From assembly GCA_947579605.1 (NCBI GenBank), contig OX388314.1, forward strand, positions 27,228,000-27,291,999: a stretch of DNA of 64,000 nucleotides. The letters are read 5' to 3'. Below the pieces are notes generated by a model. That model was not told where the DNA came from. It searched no databases and was given only the letters and a program-made list of their open reading frames with translations. A program made the translations under genes and the position numbers. Position 1 is the stretch's first letter, and each line of letters opens with the position of its first letter. Shown here piece after piece: positions 13,219 through 24,800 of this stretch. The DNA is from Athripsodes cinereus. Its lineage: Eukaryota; Arthropoda; Insecta; Trichoptera; Leptoceridae.

Positions 13219-14239
13219 TTTTGTTGTACCTCAAGAGAACTTGTTGCCTGCCAAACTGCAGATTTTACGACTCAAAGTTCGGGTTAAACGAATGTATCTT
13301 TTTGGATCAACATTCATTAAAAAATAATCAATATGAAATTACATTGGTCACATTTCAATTTTTTATATGAATTTCCAGTCTAAACCAAACAAAAGAGAGC
13401 AGTTTGAGTTAATAATATTATCTTCTAATGATCTCTATGTCAGCTCAGTTGAAAGCATTACATAATGTGGTCATTACTTGTTAATGAACCGTATGAAGAA
13501 AAGACAGAACATTTGTTCATGCCCTTCATTCTGTAAGTGCGGACATGGATATTAAAAAGAAGTTTTTTAACCGATATGTTGTGTTCTTAAAAAGTGTTTA
13601 AATGCAAAATAAGAAAAAATAAATATTTAAGTAACAAGTTTTACATTAAGAATATTTTGTACTCAAGTATATTTTTGTCGCAGAGTGTTTTGTAAATAGT
13701 TAAATATTGATTAAAAGAATGAAATGGTTTGATTTGTGTTTAATTTGCTCAACCATGGACTGCTCAGCGAAAGAGAGGTTTCCCACTTTTCTGTGAAAGG
13801 TAAATAATTTTAAAATATCTTGTATAAAATACATTATATGTTCATTTCAACAATGAGCACTTGCGTACTAGTGAAAGATGGCATGAATGAAAAATTACTT
13901 AATTGTCTTGTCATCGAATAAAACATTGATCATTTGAAAAACCATTATTTATTTAACAAGATAAAAAATCTACATAAAGATACACTCAACAAACAAATGA
14001 ATAAATAATAAAAAAAAAAAAATTATAAATAGAAAACAAACAATAATTAGCATTTACAAGGACAGAAATATTATTACAATGGAATTATTATCAATAGATA
14101 AATACTCATTGTAGGTTTCTATAATAGATATTGAAAGATGTTATATCCTTCATGAATAAATTATTTTAACTATTTTATAAGTAAAGTTGATATGAAAAAA
14201 ATACTGTCAATTTATTGTAGGTACTAATTGAAGACATTA

Positions 14240-14774
14240 AGGGCCGAAATTATAAACGAGGAACCCAATATTCGTAAGTATGTCGACACTTTACGAACGG
14301 ATGGCGATCAGTTCGTACATTCTACTAGATACTGCATTATTAAACTATTTTGACAATTCGTTAAAAAGAAATATTTTTGCCTACTGTACCCATTGTTTTT
14401 AACCGGTGGTCACATAAGATCTTGCCTGTCCCTTTTATCTACCTGCTCCCCATTCATAAAAACTTCACCCAACAATCTCATAATTTACACAAAACAAATG
14501 AGTAAATGACAGGGATGCTATGAGAATATATCCTAACAAAACACGTGCGTGGATTCATCTATTGTTATTTCTTTCTCTCTTCAGGCAAATAGTGAGACAG
14601 CAATGCTAGTCGTCAAAACTAATCCCTGGTCGGTCGGCCAGTTAAAGCCGATGGTAACATTTTACTGAAATAATATCAACGGATGTTTATAATGCTGAAA
14701 AACGAGTAGTTATATCAAATATTGGACCACATTAAAATAACTTGAGCTAACGGACTTTTATAATATTGGCCCTA
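14240..14774. mobile_element. possible MITE with TTAGGGCC-type ends
   Basis: The left end AAGGGCCGAAATTATAA faces the right end TTATAATATTGGCCCTAA, an imperfect ~18-bp inverted repeat. No reliable target duplication was found and there is no coding sequence. The family is not recognised. Confidence 0.45.
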
Positions 14775-15179
14775 AGATTGCTCAATTCCACAAACAAACA
14801 ACTCAAAATCTTTCAAAATTACATTTTTTAATATGTTTTAATATACGGCAATGGAGAGCTGGTATTAACAGCGCGGGATTGAAAAGCGTTCTCCAGAGTG
14901 ATTGCCAACGTTGGGGGGACCTGGTACGGCACTGATAGAAGAAGAATATGTTTTTCAGTTAATGAAAAGTTCTCCAAAGCATAAAATTTTATTTAGCTCT
15001 GATGTATTGCCAATTTTTTCAATAATTTTTTACAATTTTTTATTTTTTCTTTTGACATAAAATCATCCTTAGATTAATTAACATGCAGAATTCATCTAAA
15101 TTTGCATCACCGATTAATATTAACAAAATATATATTAAATTCTTTCAATATTCTTAAAATTTAATAATTTTTATAATCT

Positions 15180-15345
15180 TCTTATTCTGCAAGTGCCCTG
15201 TCAGGTCCCCCCGATGTTGACAATCACTTTGGCATAGGCTTCTTGGTCCTGCGCTGTCTGGAACAATTCCTCTTATTCCAGTCCAATCTTGTATATTGCG
15301 CAGCCACGATGTCTGCCTTCTGCCAGCCCCCGTCGTCACTCTATT
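15180..15345 (-). mobile_element. LINE C-terminal fragment
   Basis: On the minus strand, frames read GRRQTSWLRNIQDWTG and then, after a shift, a segment like the [14 protein letters not shown] of the fragment at 23479-23652. That matches the extreme C-terminus of a LINE polyprotein. It is dead and 5'-truncated. Confidence 0.6.
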
Positions 15346-16710
15346 TTTTATATTAGAAGCAAATATTTATGATTTAGAATGAAGAATGCGTCATAGTGCC
15401 TAAAAAATTTGACATGCCGTACCTAGGAATATTAGAATTTTGAGTAGTTGGCTTATGGAGAATGTATTGGTACGTAAGGGGAAGATATAAAACAAAAAAA
15501 AATAAATAAAAATAAAGCAATAAGTAGCTGCTCACAATTGATTTAAAACTGAATGACGTTTTCATCTTAAAACGATAGATTCTATAATTGCACCAAAAAA
15601 ATTATGAACATGAAAAAATTACAAAGAAAAAAGCAAACAGATAAAAAAATATTACAAAATTTAAGAGCTCTCTCAACTTCACAAAGAGGAAATTAATTAT
15701 GGTAAGTTAACAATAAAATAGGTTAATATTTAAAAAAGGAAAACTAATATTACGTACCTTAAAAAAACATTATTAACATGAGTTGATGTCTTTTTGTAAA
15801 TTCAAATTAAAATCTAATTGTGATGAAATTGTTTCATAGACTACTTCTTAACAAAATTATAAATATTAAAAATGAAATATGTACATATTGCTATGTACAT
15901 TATATTTATATTATTTAATATAAATATTCCAATGAGTATAAAAATATTAATGTATTTGAAATTAAGAAACGTTTTATGAAGAAATATAATTGTTAAGAAA
16001 TATAAAGATATTTCTTTTAAATTTAACCTAATTTGTGACGCATGCATGCGTACGTGTACACACTGTGAAAAGCGTTAATTTTTTACAAAAATAGTCATTC
16101 CCTGTGTGGGAAGACAAAAAGAGGTGGGTTGAATATAATCAAATTGTTGATTTAAGTAAAATTAAAAAAAAATGTAGAAAATATAATTATTTTCGATGTA
16201 CTAAAAATCTGTGGCTAATTTTTATAATACTCGATGTGTCATATTACAATTTTGTGAGTATAATGAAAATATAAAGTAAAAATATGAAACTTCAATATGT
16301 ACAAAACCTATGGTAAAATGTCAAAGTACGATAATTATTCACAATCAGAGCTGGGCACAGTTCATTGCAAGATACAGTTAATTCACATTATTAATCACAT
16401 GTTAAAGTAAAATCATTAATGTATGCTAAAACATAAAGGACCTCGACGATTTCCCAAATCACATAACCTAAATAAATATTTTTATGGATTTAAGTTTTTA
16501 CAAGGCTTTAATTTTTAATTGATAATAATAATAAACTAGACAATTTTTTTAAGATGCACCGTTTAAAGGAACAACCACCGCAAGAGCCCATTCAAGAATC
16601 GTAATGCCTCCAGAACAATAGGGGTTTACCTTACCTTTAAAAGTTAATAAGTCAATTCAAAAAAATTAAGGTTAGCTAATAAAGTAAAAACTTAACTACT
16701 TTTTAATATA

Positions 16711-17130
16711 GACCGTGGTCTTGTCTATGGATTTGCTTTTGCTTGGAGGGCAAACCGTAACATATGTTCGCTTGTCATGACAGTTGAAAGTCAAATTGTG
16801 CAAATCATCCTTGTAGGATGTTATGCCATGAGAGAAAAAAAGAAAGTCAGATGACAAAATAGTAATAAAACTGACACTGACAGTTTTTTTTTTATTATTA
16901 GGTATTCTTTACGCGTTCCACCCAATATTGAGTGATTTTGCAATACTGACAGTTGGAAGGATTTAATACATGACAACGCTCTTCTTTGAAATAATTTACT
17001 ATCTGCGATAGCATGAGTTATGGTACTTTATCTCTTTTTCACGAATAGTCAGAACTACGCAGTTAGAAAGAGATACCACCTTAAACTCTGCCCTCCAAAC
17101 ATTTTTCTGTGACGTCATCCTTTAATGGTC
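16711..17130. mobile_element. TA-flanked MITE, copy 2 (longer variant)
   Basis: It is flanked by TA at 16709-16710 and 17131-17132. It shares the GTGGTCTTGTCTATGGATTT start and the GTGACGTCATCCTTTAATGGTC end with copies 1 and 3. About a dozen bases of the left inverted repeat are missing (GACCGTGG in place of GACCATTAAAGGTCACGTGG). The interior is about 145 bp longer than in its siblings, mostly between about 16930 and 17100. Confidence 0.75.
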
Positions 17131-17352
17131 TATTATTAATTCACGATTGACAAATTAATGCCCAGCCCTGTTCACAATACATGTACATATTATATTTGTC
17201 ATGATAAGTTTACACCAATCGTTACTTCCAACACAAATAAATATCCATCACCGATGTATAATAAAACCTTTACACCAACCGACTTTAAAGAGTTCAAATA
17301 TTAAAGACATTATTGTAAATAATGTTTCGAGTTTCCACACTCCACACTCTGT

Positions 17353-18456
17353 CTATCTCACCATCGGGTCGTCTGTATTATTTTCTCCCGACTCCTGTCC
17401 ATAGTTGGCGTAAATTGGATTACCCATGAAATGTTTACCATTCAATGAATTCCTCTTTCTATTAATAGGAGCAGGTATAGCTGTTTTTTCCTTATTGTAT
17501 TTGAAAATACCATCTCCTGGTGAAAGTGGAAAGTATTTGGGGACTTTATACCAGAACAAGTAAGTACTGTACCATGTTAATATGGCAATGATACCGCTGA
17601 CAAATTTTTCAGCCATAACGTGATAATACATCAACGTACAGACCAACATAACATCCCATAATAATTGAAGAGCAGTCATTGCGATAAACAAACAGCGAAT
17701 GTAAGGTGTGAATTTTGTGTAACTCTCTTTCAAACATTTTAATTCATTCCCTTGTAAGGATCGTAGAGGATTTGATCGAATGCTCTTATCGTTGACACTT
17801 CTACAATATTCCTCGTCACGTATATAATCTTTAATATTGTCCCATCCAACAATAGTTCTAGCTTCTTCAATCAGGATTAAACTAGAGTATATCAAAATAA
17901 AGCAATGTCCTGATATGTCGAATCCATTCCAAAATTTTCCACCCTTAAGGCATGAAGGTTTGTCTGTGAAACCTTTGATATTGCACTTTCCATAAGATGA
18001 CTCGACGTAATTGAAGAATGATGTCCAAAAATACCAGAAGACCGTCGCAATTGCGATTCTAGTTAGGTGCCCTTTAACAATGCGATCCTTTTTACCACAA
18101 CACAATGTGTATGACGTCATGTAACAAAAGGGCAACGTGAGCGCCAGAGTCCAAAACCAACCAATTTTTACAAAAAACTGATTGAATAAGTTGTCACTCC
18201 GAGAGAAATATGTCTTCGGGAAAGGTAAAAAGTCGGCAATCAATGACACTAAGAATATTGCTGCTAAGTAGAGCCCAACTTTGATCCTAATGTCATACAG
18301 AATAGACTTCTTGCAGCCGTAAATAATCATCGTCATTATAACCTCTCTGATAGACGTGGGTTGAGGAGTTGGTTTGGTTCCTTTACTTGTTTCATTGCGG
18401 AAACTATCTGTCGAGCCGCGAAAATTTCTCGGATAATTTTTTGCACCACCCGCCAT
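17353..18456 (-). CDS. Fitm2: fat storage-inducing transmembrane protein 2 (FIT2/FITM2)
   Basis: Single exon, 367 residues. The frame is open up to a GTG at 18483, but the first ATG is at 18456, with GACATGG context, so that is taken as the start. FIT2 is an ER multi-pass protein with lipid-phosphatase-like chemistry (acyl-CoA diphosphatase) needed for lipid-droplet budding. Six or so hydrophobic segments are visible. The two family histidines are present: His184 in FDISGHCFIL and His279 in MYYHVMAEK. A polar N-terminal ~40 residues and a C-terminal tail rich in Lys, Asn and Gly lie outside the membrane core. It is longer than the 262-residue human FITM2, as usual in insects. The lack of introns could reflect an old retrocopy or simple intron loss. 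Confidence 0.95.
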   Translation of the reverse strand: MAGGAKNYPRNFRGSTDSFRNETSKGTKPTPQPTSIREVIMTMIIYGCKKSILYDIRIKVGLYLAAIFLVSLIADFLPFPKTYFSRSDNLFNQFFVKIGWFWTLALTLPFCYMTSYTLCCGKKDRIVKGHLTRIAIATVFWYFWTSFFNYVESSYGKCNIKGFTDKPSCLKGGKFWNGFDISGHCFILIYSSLILIEEARTIVGWDNIKDYIRDEEYCRSVNDKSIRSNPLRSLQGNELKCLKESYTKFTPYIRCLFIAMTALQLLWDVMLVCTLMYYHVMAEKFVSGIIAILTWYSTYLFWYKVPKYFPLSPGDGIFKYNKEKTAIPAPINRKRNSLNGKHFMGNPIYANYGQESGENNTDDPMVR

Positions 18457-20203
18457 GTCTGAAAACTTCGAGCGATTATGCACTTGACGTGAAACTCAAA
18501 CTGGAAAATTTATTTCTGACAGCTCCACTGACAGTTAAAAACTTTCTTTTGGTGCTGCCATAAAACAAATCAATGTTGGCGGGAAAATTTGACAACCAAA
18601 AACAGTGTAACTTGTTATTATTATCATTTTATTCGTAGTGTTTTATAAATTAATAAAATAAAAATAAAATAATCTTTATTGTACATTTTCAAAGTGGTAC
18701 AAATGGCGAGTTTCTGACAACCAACCAGTAAATTACGCGGTAAAGTCTTTGTATTTTAAATTGAATTTTCCATTTTGATATCATAAATATTATTTTTAAC
18801 TATTTTAATATTTAATTAATTACCTATTTATATACATTAAAATTCATTACTTATTGATTTTGCTATCTTTTATAATAATTTAATTGTTTGTTTCTCATAT
18901 AATTTTTTATAGTTATCGATGTTTTTACAATTGACCATTGTATGTGGTCATATATTATGTAAATTTAACACATGAAACTACCATAATAAGGCTTAGAAAA
19001 GACAACGTCACCTTATTCGGTAGTGCCCCGGACGGGACTTAAACCCGCATCCCTACATTGTTGCGAGGAGTGGACGAGGAGTTATTTTACTAATATTAAT
19101 TAATACTCAACAAGTTTTATTGATTAATTTATTATTATATTATATTATCCAACTTCTACGAGAGGGCCTTTGGTGTTGTTGGACCAGTTATGTGGAATCG
19201 CCTACCGGTGCTGCTGAGAGATGGTCAGACGGTCACTAGCTTCAGAGGCAAATTAAAAACTGAACTCCTTTGGCGGAAGATATCGGTTTGTTGGAAGATA
19301 TCGCGCTTCTGCGATAAACTCGCCCATTGCACAAAATTTATACCTTAGTCAAGTTCTATGTTTATTTTCTTATGTTGATTTTTTTGTGCAATGAAGATTT
19401 ATTATTATTATTAAGTATTTATTTTTTTATACAAATCGTTGGCAAATTTACCAACGATTTGTTCGCGAAAAGTTAATATTATAGATTCGTACTAATTAAT
19501 CATTTGTACTATCTCTGGTCCTAATCTGATAGTACGTACCAATGATTCGCTGTAAAATTTCGTTAGTATTTTTCTCAGTGTATGTATTGTTCATTGTTAT
19601 CGTGGTTGCTCCTAGTCCAAGTGTGATTTTTTTATGTCTGTCTTATATTTTCTACATGTTCAGGTTCACATATTTTAATAAATAAATAAAGGCGAAGAAA
19701 TAAAAGAAACAATTTATCCTTTATAGGAATTTGCTTTATTATTGAGTAATATTGAGAGATTATTTTTTACATCATTGTCCATAAAACAGCCAGTCGTGCA
19801 GTGTGTGTAACATTAATTCAATATAATCATAAACCATTTTCCTTGCTAAGTCATCAATTGAGCCATTGAAAACAAAACAAAAATATGTAAAAAACAAAAC
19901 AAAAAGTACAAGAAAAAAGAATATGTTATAGATATTACAAAAATGTAAAGATATTTAAAAAAAAATATGTTAAAACATACGTGAGTTGAAAGCAAAAACT
20001 AGGAATTTAAAAAAGCTTATCCTATAGAACAAAGTAAAAAACGAAATTAAAAAAAAAAAAAAAATTCATATTATGTTAGTGTCATAGTTTTTCATATTAT
20101 ACAAGTGGTACAAAAGTATAAAAGGTACCACTCTTAGTAAACGTGTTCAAGTAAGTGGTTTGATTTCATAGTAAAAATATTTGAAGTGTGACTAGTTCTT
20201 TAT
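18457..20203. other. intergenic region upstream of Fitm2 and downstream of opsin 1
   Basis: The first ~150 bases upstream of Fitm2 should contain its promoter; no motif was identified. A LINE 3'-end-like stretch (TAATCTTTATTGTAC) lies near 18670-18725. A plus-strand LINE fragment occupies 19140-19400. From about 19405 the sequence belongs to segmental duplication unit 1 and matches about 32655-33770; it includes CGTTGGCAAATTTACCAACG and the opsin 3' flank. Confidence 0.6.
19140..19404 (+). mobile_element. LINE 3' fragment ending in (ATT)n
   Basis: The plus strand reads YERAFGVVGPVMWNRLPVLL and then TSFRGKLKTELL, the C-terminal tail of a LINE reverse transcriptase. A 3' UTR follows (CGATAAACTCGCCCATTGCACAAAATTT) and ends in ATT repeats at about 19399-19413. 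These repeats coincide with the left edge of duplication unit 1. Confidence 0.7.
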
Positions 20204-23200
20204 TTAGCTTGCTGGTGCTGCAGGCTGGGTGGCCTGAGTGGTGTCTGTTACAGCTGAAGAAGTATCTTGAAGAGGTTCCTTGATGGCCAACCAAGGCAAT
20301 CTCTTCTGTAGTTCCACTCTGAGAATAATAAAAAAATGTTATAATACAAATACTTACTGTCAAGAAGATTAATTTATGTTGAAATAACTTTATTTCTCGG
20401 ATATTTCAGGAGTCCAAGGACTCCTATTTTTCCGTTTAGGTGACAATTTATTAACCTTTCAACTCTCTCTAGTCTAGAAGAAGATCAATTATTGGAAATC
20501 TTAAGATGTATTGAATAAGTATTTTTTTTCACCTGTATCTTGGATGGCTGATTGCATAAATGTAAGGATCTATACACGCCACAAGTTTGCAGGCACACGC
20601 TGGTATCATGGTGACCTGAAGAAAAAGCGCAGAGAAAAAGTCAATTAGGTAATGTTTAAAATACACAATGAATGAAAAAAATAGGGAATGTTAAATTCAT
20701 GGATATTACTGTTAATTCATTGTTAACACATGGATATGGTTGTGTATCACAGCTTTATAATTTTGTTTGCAATCTATTTATTGTTTATGGTGACATTTGA
20801 ATAATCTGTGTTTATCTATGTAATATCACTCTCATTGTCGAAACCTGTGTGAATAAAGTGTTCCTTTGACAAATTTCGACACGTCTTTCAATAAAAATCC
20901 CGAATGCATTTCCCAGGCTAAAGGTTGGAATCCAACATTCATTATTTCTCAAATCACGTGGTTTGTCAAATTTTTAGGGATTAGGTAAATATACCTATTA
21001 AAGAGTGGGTAACCCTAAAAATAAAATCTATAATAGACCATTAAAGGATGACGTCACAGAAAAATCATTGAGGGGCATCAGACATCCCAACACAACAGAC
21101 GATTACGGTGTAATATTAGGTGGAACGCCTAAAGAATACCTAATAATAAAAAAAAACTGTCAAGTGTCGATTTTGTTATTATTTTGTCGTCTGACTTTCT
21201 TTTTTTTCTCTTATGGCATAACATCTTACAAGGATGCTTTGCGCAATCTGACTGTTTGCCCCCCAAGCAAAAGCAAATCCATTGACAAGACCACGTGACC
21301 TTTAATGGTCTATACGTTTAGATAAATGCTTCGTCTTACATTATTCATCCTTGTATTAGGCAAACAGAGTGAAAGAAATGCTACAAATAAATATATTATT
21401 CCTTCATGCTCCTCCTGCTTCCATTATGTTCATAAAATCACAAGTTAATTTTCTTTAATTCAGAAAAATATTGCCGTTAACGTGAGATTTGTTTTCAAAA
21501 GATATGGAGTTTTACAAAATAAATACCGATAAAGCATTAGAGTCATTCATTTCTTAGCATTTCTCGTTCCAAACCAAAGTCTGACTGAAATCAATAGAAT
21601 ATACTTACTCCAGGAGTTAGAAGCTTGTGGTCTCCAAATGCACCAATAAGAGCCAGCACAGCGTAAGGAGTCCACGATGCGACAAATAGAAAACAAATTG
21701 TTATAGCAGCCTTGGCTATCCTTATCTCCGCTGATTGATTATTCTGGTTCTGATTGCTTCTCAGTGATTCCACGTTCATCTTCTTGGCTTGCTCTTTCAG
21801 AGCTTTTTCGTGGTTTATAACGTGACTCACAATTTGGCTATAATAGTAAATGATCATAGACATTGGAATCATATAACTGCAAGTGAAAATGACGGCTACG
21901 AAGAGGTGATTGTCGAATGTATCGGTTAAGTAGTCGAAAGTACATTGAGTCAAGAAGCCCTCTGAAAAGTATCACGAAAAAGTATGTAGTTATACAATGT
22001 GAGTATTGAGTATTGGGAATGTTTTGGAAAGAAGATGGTGAGGCCAACAGTCTGGTGGTAGTCTCAGGCATTCAATTTCTCCTGCTACTGACCTACTCCA
22101 CCTTCACAATTTATTACATACTTTACTTACTATATTGATTATTGTGAAGATGTTTTTGGGTTTATTTGATACCTAGGTTCATATTTCTAAAATGAAGCCA
22201 CATTACGAGCACAACTCGAATTGAAATGGATTGGTTTACTTTCGTAATATGTTTCAAAAAGTCATAAAAAGTGTGAATAGCAAAGGCGTATCAAGGATTT
22301 TTTATGCAGAAGTAGGAAGACAGCTGCCAAATTCGTTATTATTTTATAACTTCTATGAGTAAAACCCTCAGCAAATTATTATTATTATTCTAAAAATATC
22401 ACCCTGTACTGAGACCATAACAGCTTTTGGCCAAGGCGATCTCAGCAGGGAAATTGATAAGAAAAGAAATAACAATTCAAAGACAACAAAAAACAATATA
22501 AAAAATTAGCGAGACAGAAAAAAAAACACAAAAGAGATATTATCATCAAAAATACACAGAATCTCTATTCTGGCAATAAAGTCAATTGTATGTTATGTTA
22601 AAAATATCGACATGAACATTCAAATCATTAAATAATTTTATAGCCTTGGCGATAGGAGAGTTATGTTTGTTCTGCTATCAGGGGGGTTAAAAAGTATATG
22701 CTGTCGAGAAATGTATAAATATAATTATCACTATATGTTTCATCTTTATATACCTGGAACAAATCGTCCCCATATTTCCAGCAGAGGAAGGACAGCCCAG
22801 GGGATCGTGTAGAACCAGACCATGCCGACCATGAAGAGAGCTTTTGTTTTCGTTAATTTGCCGTCAAATGGCCGTGTGATTGTGTTGAATCTGAAACAAT
22901 ATTTCGAAAAAAAAACTGGGAATATGAAGAGAATAAAATTAAACACTTAGCATAATTCTAAGCAAATGTTTTATAAATGCATTGATGAGTAAATCAGACA
23001 GAAAGAATAATTACCTGTCATATGCTATGCAAGCATTGGTCATTCCTGCGCCTATTCCACTGAGTGATCCCATGAAGGCAAATATCTGGCAACCAAGGAT
23101 TCCAGTTGCGAAACCTCTCTTGAAGCAGTTGTAGATGAATATGGGAGTTTTCAGCATCATGATAAAGTCACAGAAAGCCAAGTTGACAACAAATATGTTA

Positions 23201-24646
23201 CTGGGAGTCTGTAATGACTTGGCACTGTAAATATAAAATAATCACAAAAGTTTAAGTCCATACCTGTCAAAATATTGGTACATATTAAATTCAAGTAATA
23301 AAAATAGGAAAGTAAATTCCCTCTGTACGACTTCCCAACCTTTTAATCAAAATAAGAATTTTTGTGAATAGTACGTACCTATAGCAGATTCAGTGGAATC
23401 AATATTTAATATTTTGTCTGAAAAGAGAACATATTATTTTCTGAATTTTGTCAAAATATTTTTCATTTTTGAGTCAACTTTTTTTTCTTCCTGTTCCATG
23501 TCAGTTTCAGTCAGGCGATTACTTCGGCGAAAACCTCCCTGTCCTTTGCTGCTCTGAACAGGCCATCCACCGTCCTCATTCCGGTCCACTCTCTAATGTT
23601 GCGCAGCCAGGACATCTGTTTTCTGCCAACTCCCCGTCTTTCCTCTATATTCGAGTCAACGCTGCAGTTAATCTGTGAGAAAAAATATATTCGTGAACCA
23701 AAATACTTACGATGTAAAGACCCACATGACCAATCCATTTCCTATAAGTGACGCCACTGTGAAAGCTGCGTATATTAGTCCCAAAAGAAAGTGCATTGAT
23801 GCCTCTGGTTCTGGGAATTGTAGCCAGTGCTGTGGAACTTGCTTGAGCTCATCAGGGGGGATGTTCCAGCCCATGAGTCTGATGTCATCTGACATCCTGA
23901 ACAGAAAAATAAAAAGAAGGTAAATAATATAGTTAAAAATAATAACAAATGCTTTTTTATTGTTAAAAAAAAAAACATCAGAGAAAACAATGTTATCAAA
24001 TCTATTCAAACGAAAGAAAGACTTGTTGCTTATAAGCAATACTAGCTATAGCTACCTACGTCTTCCAGTCAACCCTGAAAAGATGTTAAAGAAACTAAAT
24101 CAAATACACAAATTTACAGGATATTCGAAAATTTCCCGTCAATAAGGTCAGAAAAACAGTTTTTTTTGAAATATTTTTTTTAAATAAAGATTTTAACGTA
24201 ATATTTTAGATACCTACTATAGTTTACGATGGGGCCTCTGGAAATTCTATCACAGTGAATATATTATTTTCAACGTATTCCGTTACTTTTTGTTTATCCA
24301 TATTGAATGAATTAAAAAAACATTATTTTTTTATACACACTTTTATTTTTATATTTATGTAGACAATTGTTTTGTCTCTTAATGAAACATTATCAATACT
24401 ATTGTATCAATTAGAGACGAAACAATATTGTCTACATAAATATAAATAAAAGTGTGTATAAAAAAGTTAAAGTTTTTTTTAATTCAGTGAATATATTATT
24501 TTTTGAACAATGATTTTGGATTTTGCATTCAACAGGTAGGTATGTGGGAACATAATATATTATATAAAATAAAATGTATCAAAAGTTTACCTCGCTGATG
24601 GCACGAGCACAGAGACATTTTGAAAATGATCATGTTCGTAGAACAT
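20204..24646 (-). CDS. UVRh: ultraviolet-sensitive opsin, copy 1
   Basis: Exons are complement(20204..20318, 20533..20615, 21609..21961, 22754..22890, 23015..23224, 23711..23896, 24591..24646), in frame, 379 residues. It is a rhabdomeric G-protein-coupled photopigment of photoreceptor microvilli. The N-terminus has an N-glycosylation sequon (QNVSV), and the seven transmembrane segments follow. Lys106 in [11 protein letters not shown] corresponds to the bovine Gly90 site where Lys gives UV tuning in insects. AYDR closes helix 3, and [13 protein letters not shown] is the insect loop-3 signature. The retinal-binding Lys324 is in [13 protein letters not shown]. The lepidopteran blue clade lacks the Lys at 106, so the UV clade is preferred. 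The start ATG opens a 56-base exon that splices to [16 protein letters not shown] overlaps the stop region (TAAATAAAG). Confidence 0.95.
21036..21310. mobile_element. TA-flanked MITE, copy 3, in opsin-1 intron 5
   Basis: The ends are GACCATTAAAGG and CCTTTAATGGTC with TA on both sides; it is inverted relative to copies 1 and 2. The matching place in opsin copy 2 (about 35607) reads CTATAATACGTTTAG without the element, so the insertion is specific to unit 1. Confidence 0.85.
23479..23652 (-). mobile_element. LINE C-terminal fragment in opsin-1 intron 2
   Basis: It is flanked by the 8-bp direct repeat GAGTCAAC (23471-23478 and 23653-23660). Opsin copy 2 has a single GAGTCAAC here (about 37593). 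On the minus strand it reads [18 protein letters not shown] and then [10 protein letters not shown], the end of a LINE polyprotein, followed by an A-rich tail. It is 5'-truncated. Confidence 0.8.
24271..24484. mobile_element. foldback element in opsin-1 intron 1
   Basis: Arms of about 72-75 bp (24308-24379 and 24413-24487) are near-perfect reverse complements, with a loop of about 33 bases. The insertion lies between two copies of CAGTGAATATATTATTTT (24253-24270 and 24485-24502). Opsin copy 2 has one copy of that phrase near 40007. It is non-coding. Confidence 0.75.
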
Positions 24647-24699
24647 GTTGAAATTTAGAATTTAGCAAAGGGCCAAATGAATGATCTAATGAAAGCCCT

Positions 24700-24800
24700 A
24701 GACACTCAGCAAAGTTGCTAAGTGACTACTGACACATTGCTTATGCACTCTCACTCTATTTATAATATTATCCACCCTTAATCTTTAATTCAATTTGAAG
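24700..24800 (-). promoter_or_regulatory. opsin copy 1 core promoter: RCSI-like element and TATA box
   Basis: On the minus strand AAATTGAATTA (24796-24786) matches the rhodopsin core sequence I consensus TAATYNRATTA at 10 of 11 positions. TATAAATA (24764-24757) lies about 22 bp downstream. Initiation is expected near 24730, giving a leader of about 85 bases to the ATG at 24646. RCSI plus TATA is the known core of insect photoreceptor promoters, bound by Pax6-type or K50 homeodomain factors. The whole block is conserved in copy 2. Confidence 0.8.

Larger units (their letters stand above)
13219..16710. other. 3' flank of GDAP1-like gene and intergenic repeats
   Basis: It begins with the likely GDAP1 3' UTR. 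It includes an inverted-repeat element (14240-14774), a short LINE-tail fragment with a GAAGAA end (about 14840-14945) and a minus LINE fragment (about 15180-15345). The remainder to 16710 is AT-rich with poly-A/T runs and no recognised gene. Confidence 0.5.

Noticed and set aside
18457..18483. Upstream extension of Fitm2 by nine residues
   Set aside because: The codon at 18483 is GTG, not ATG. The first ATG is at 18456 with a good context.
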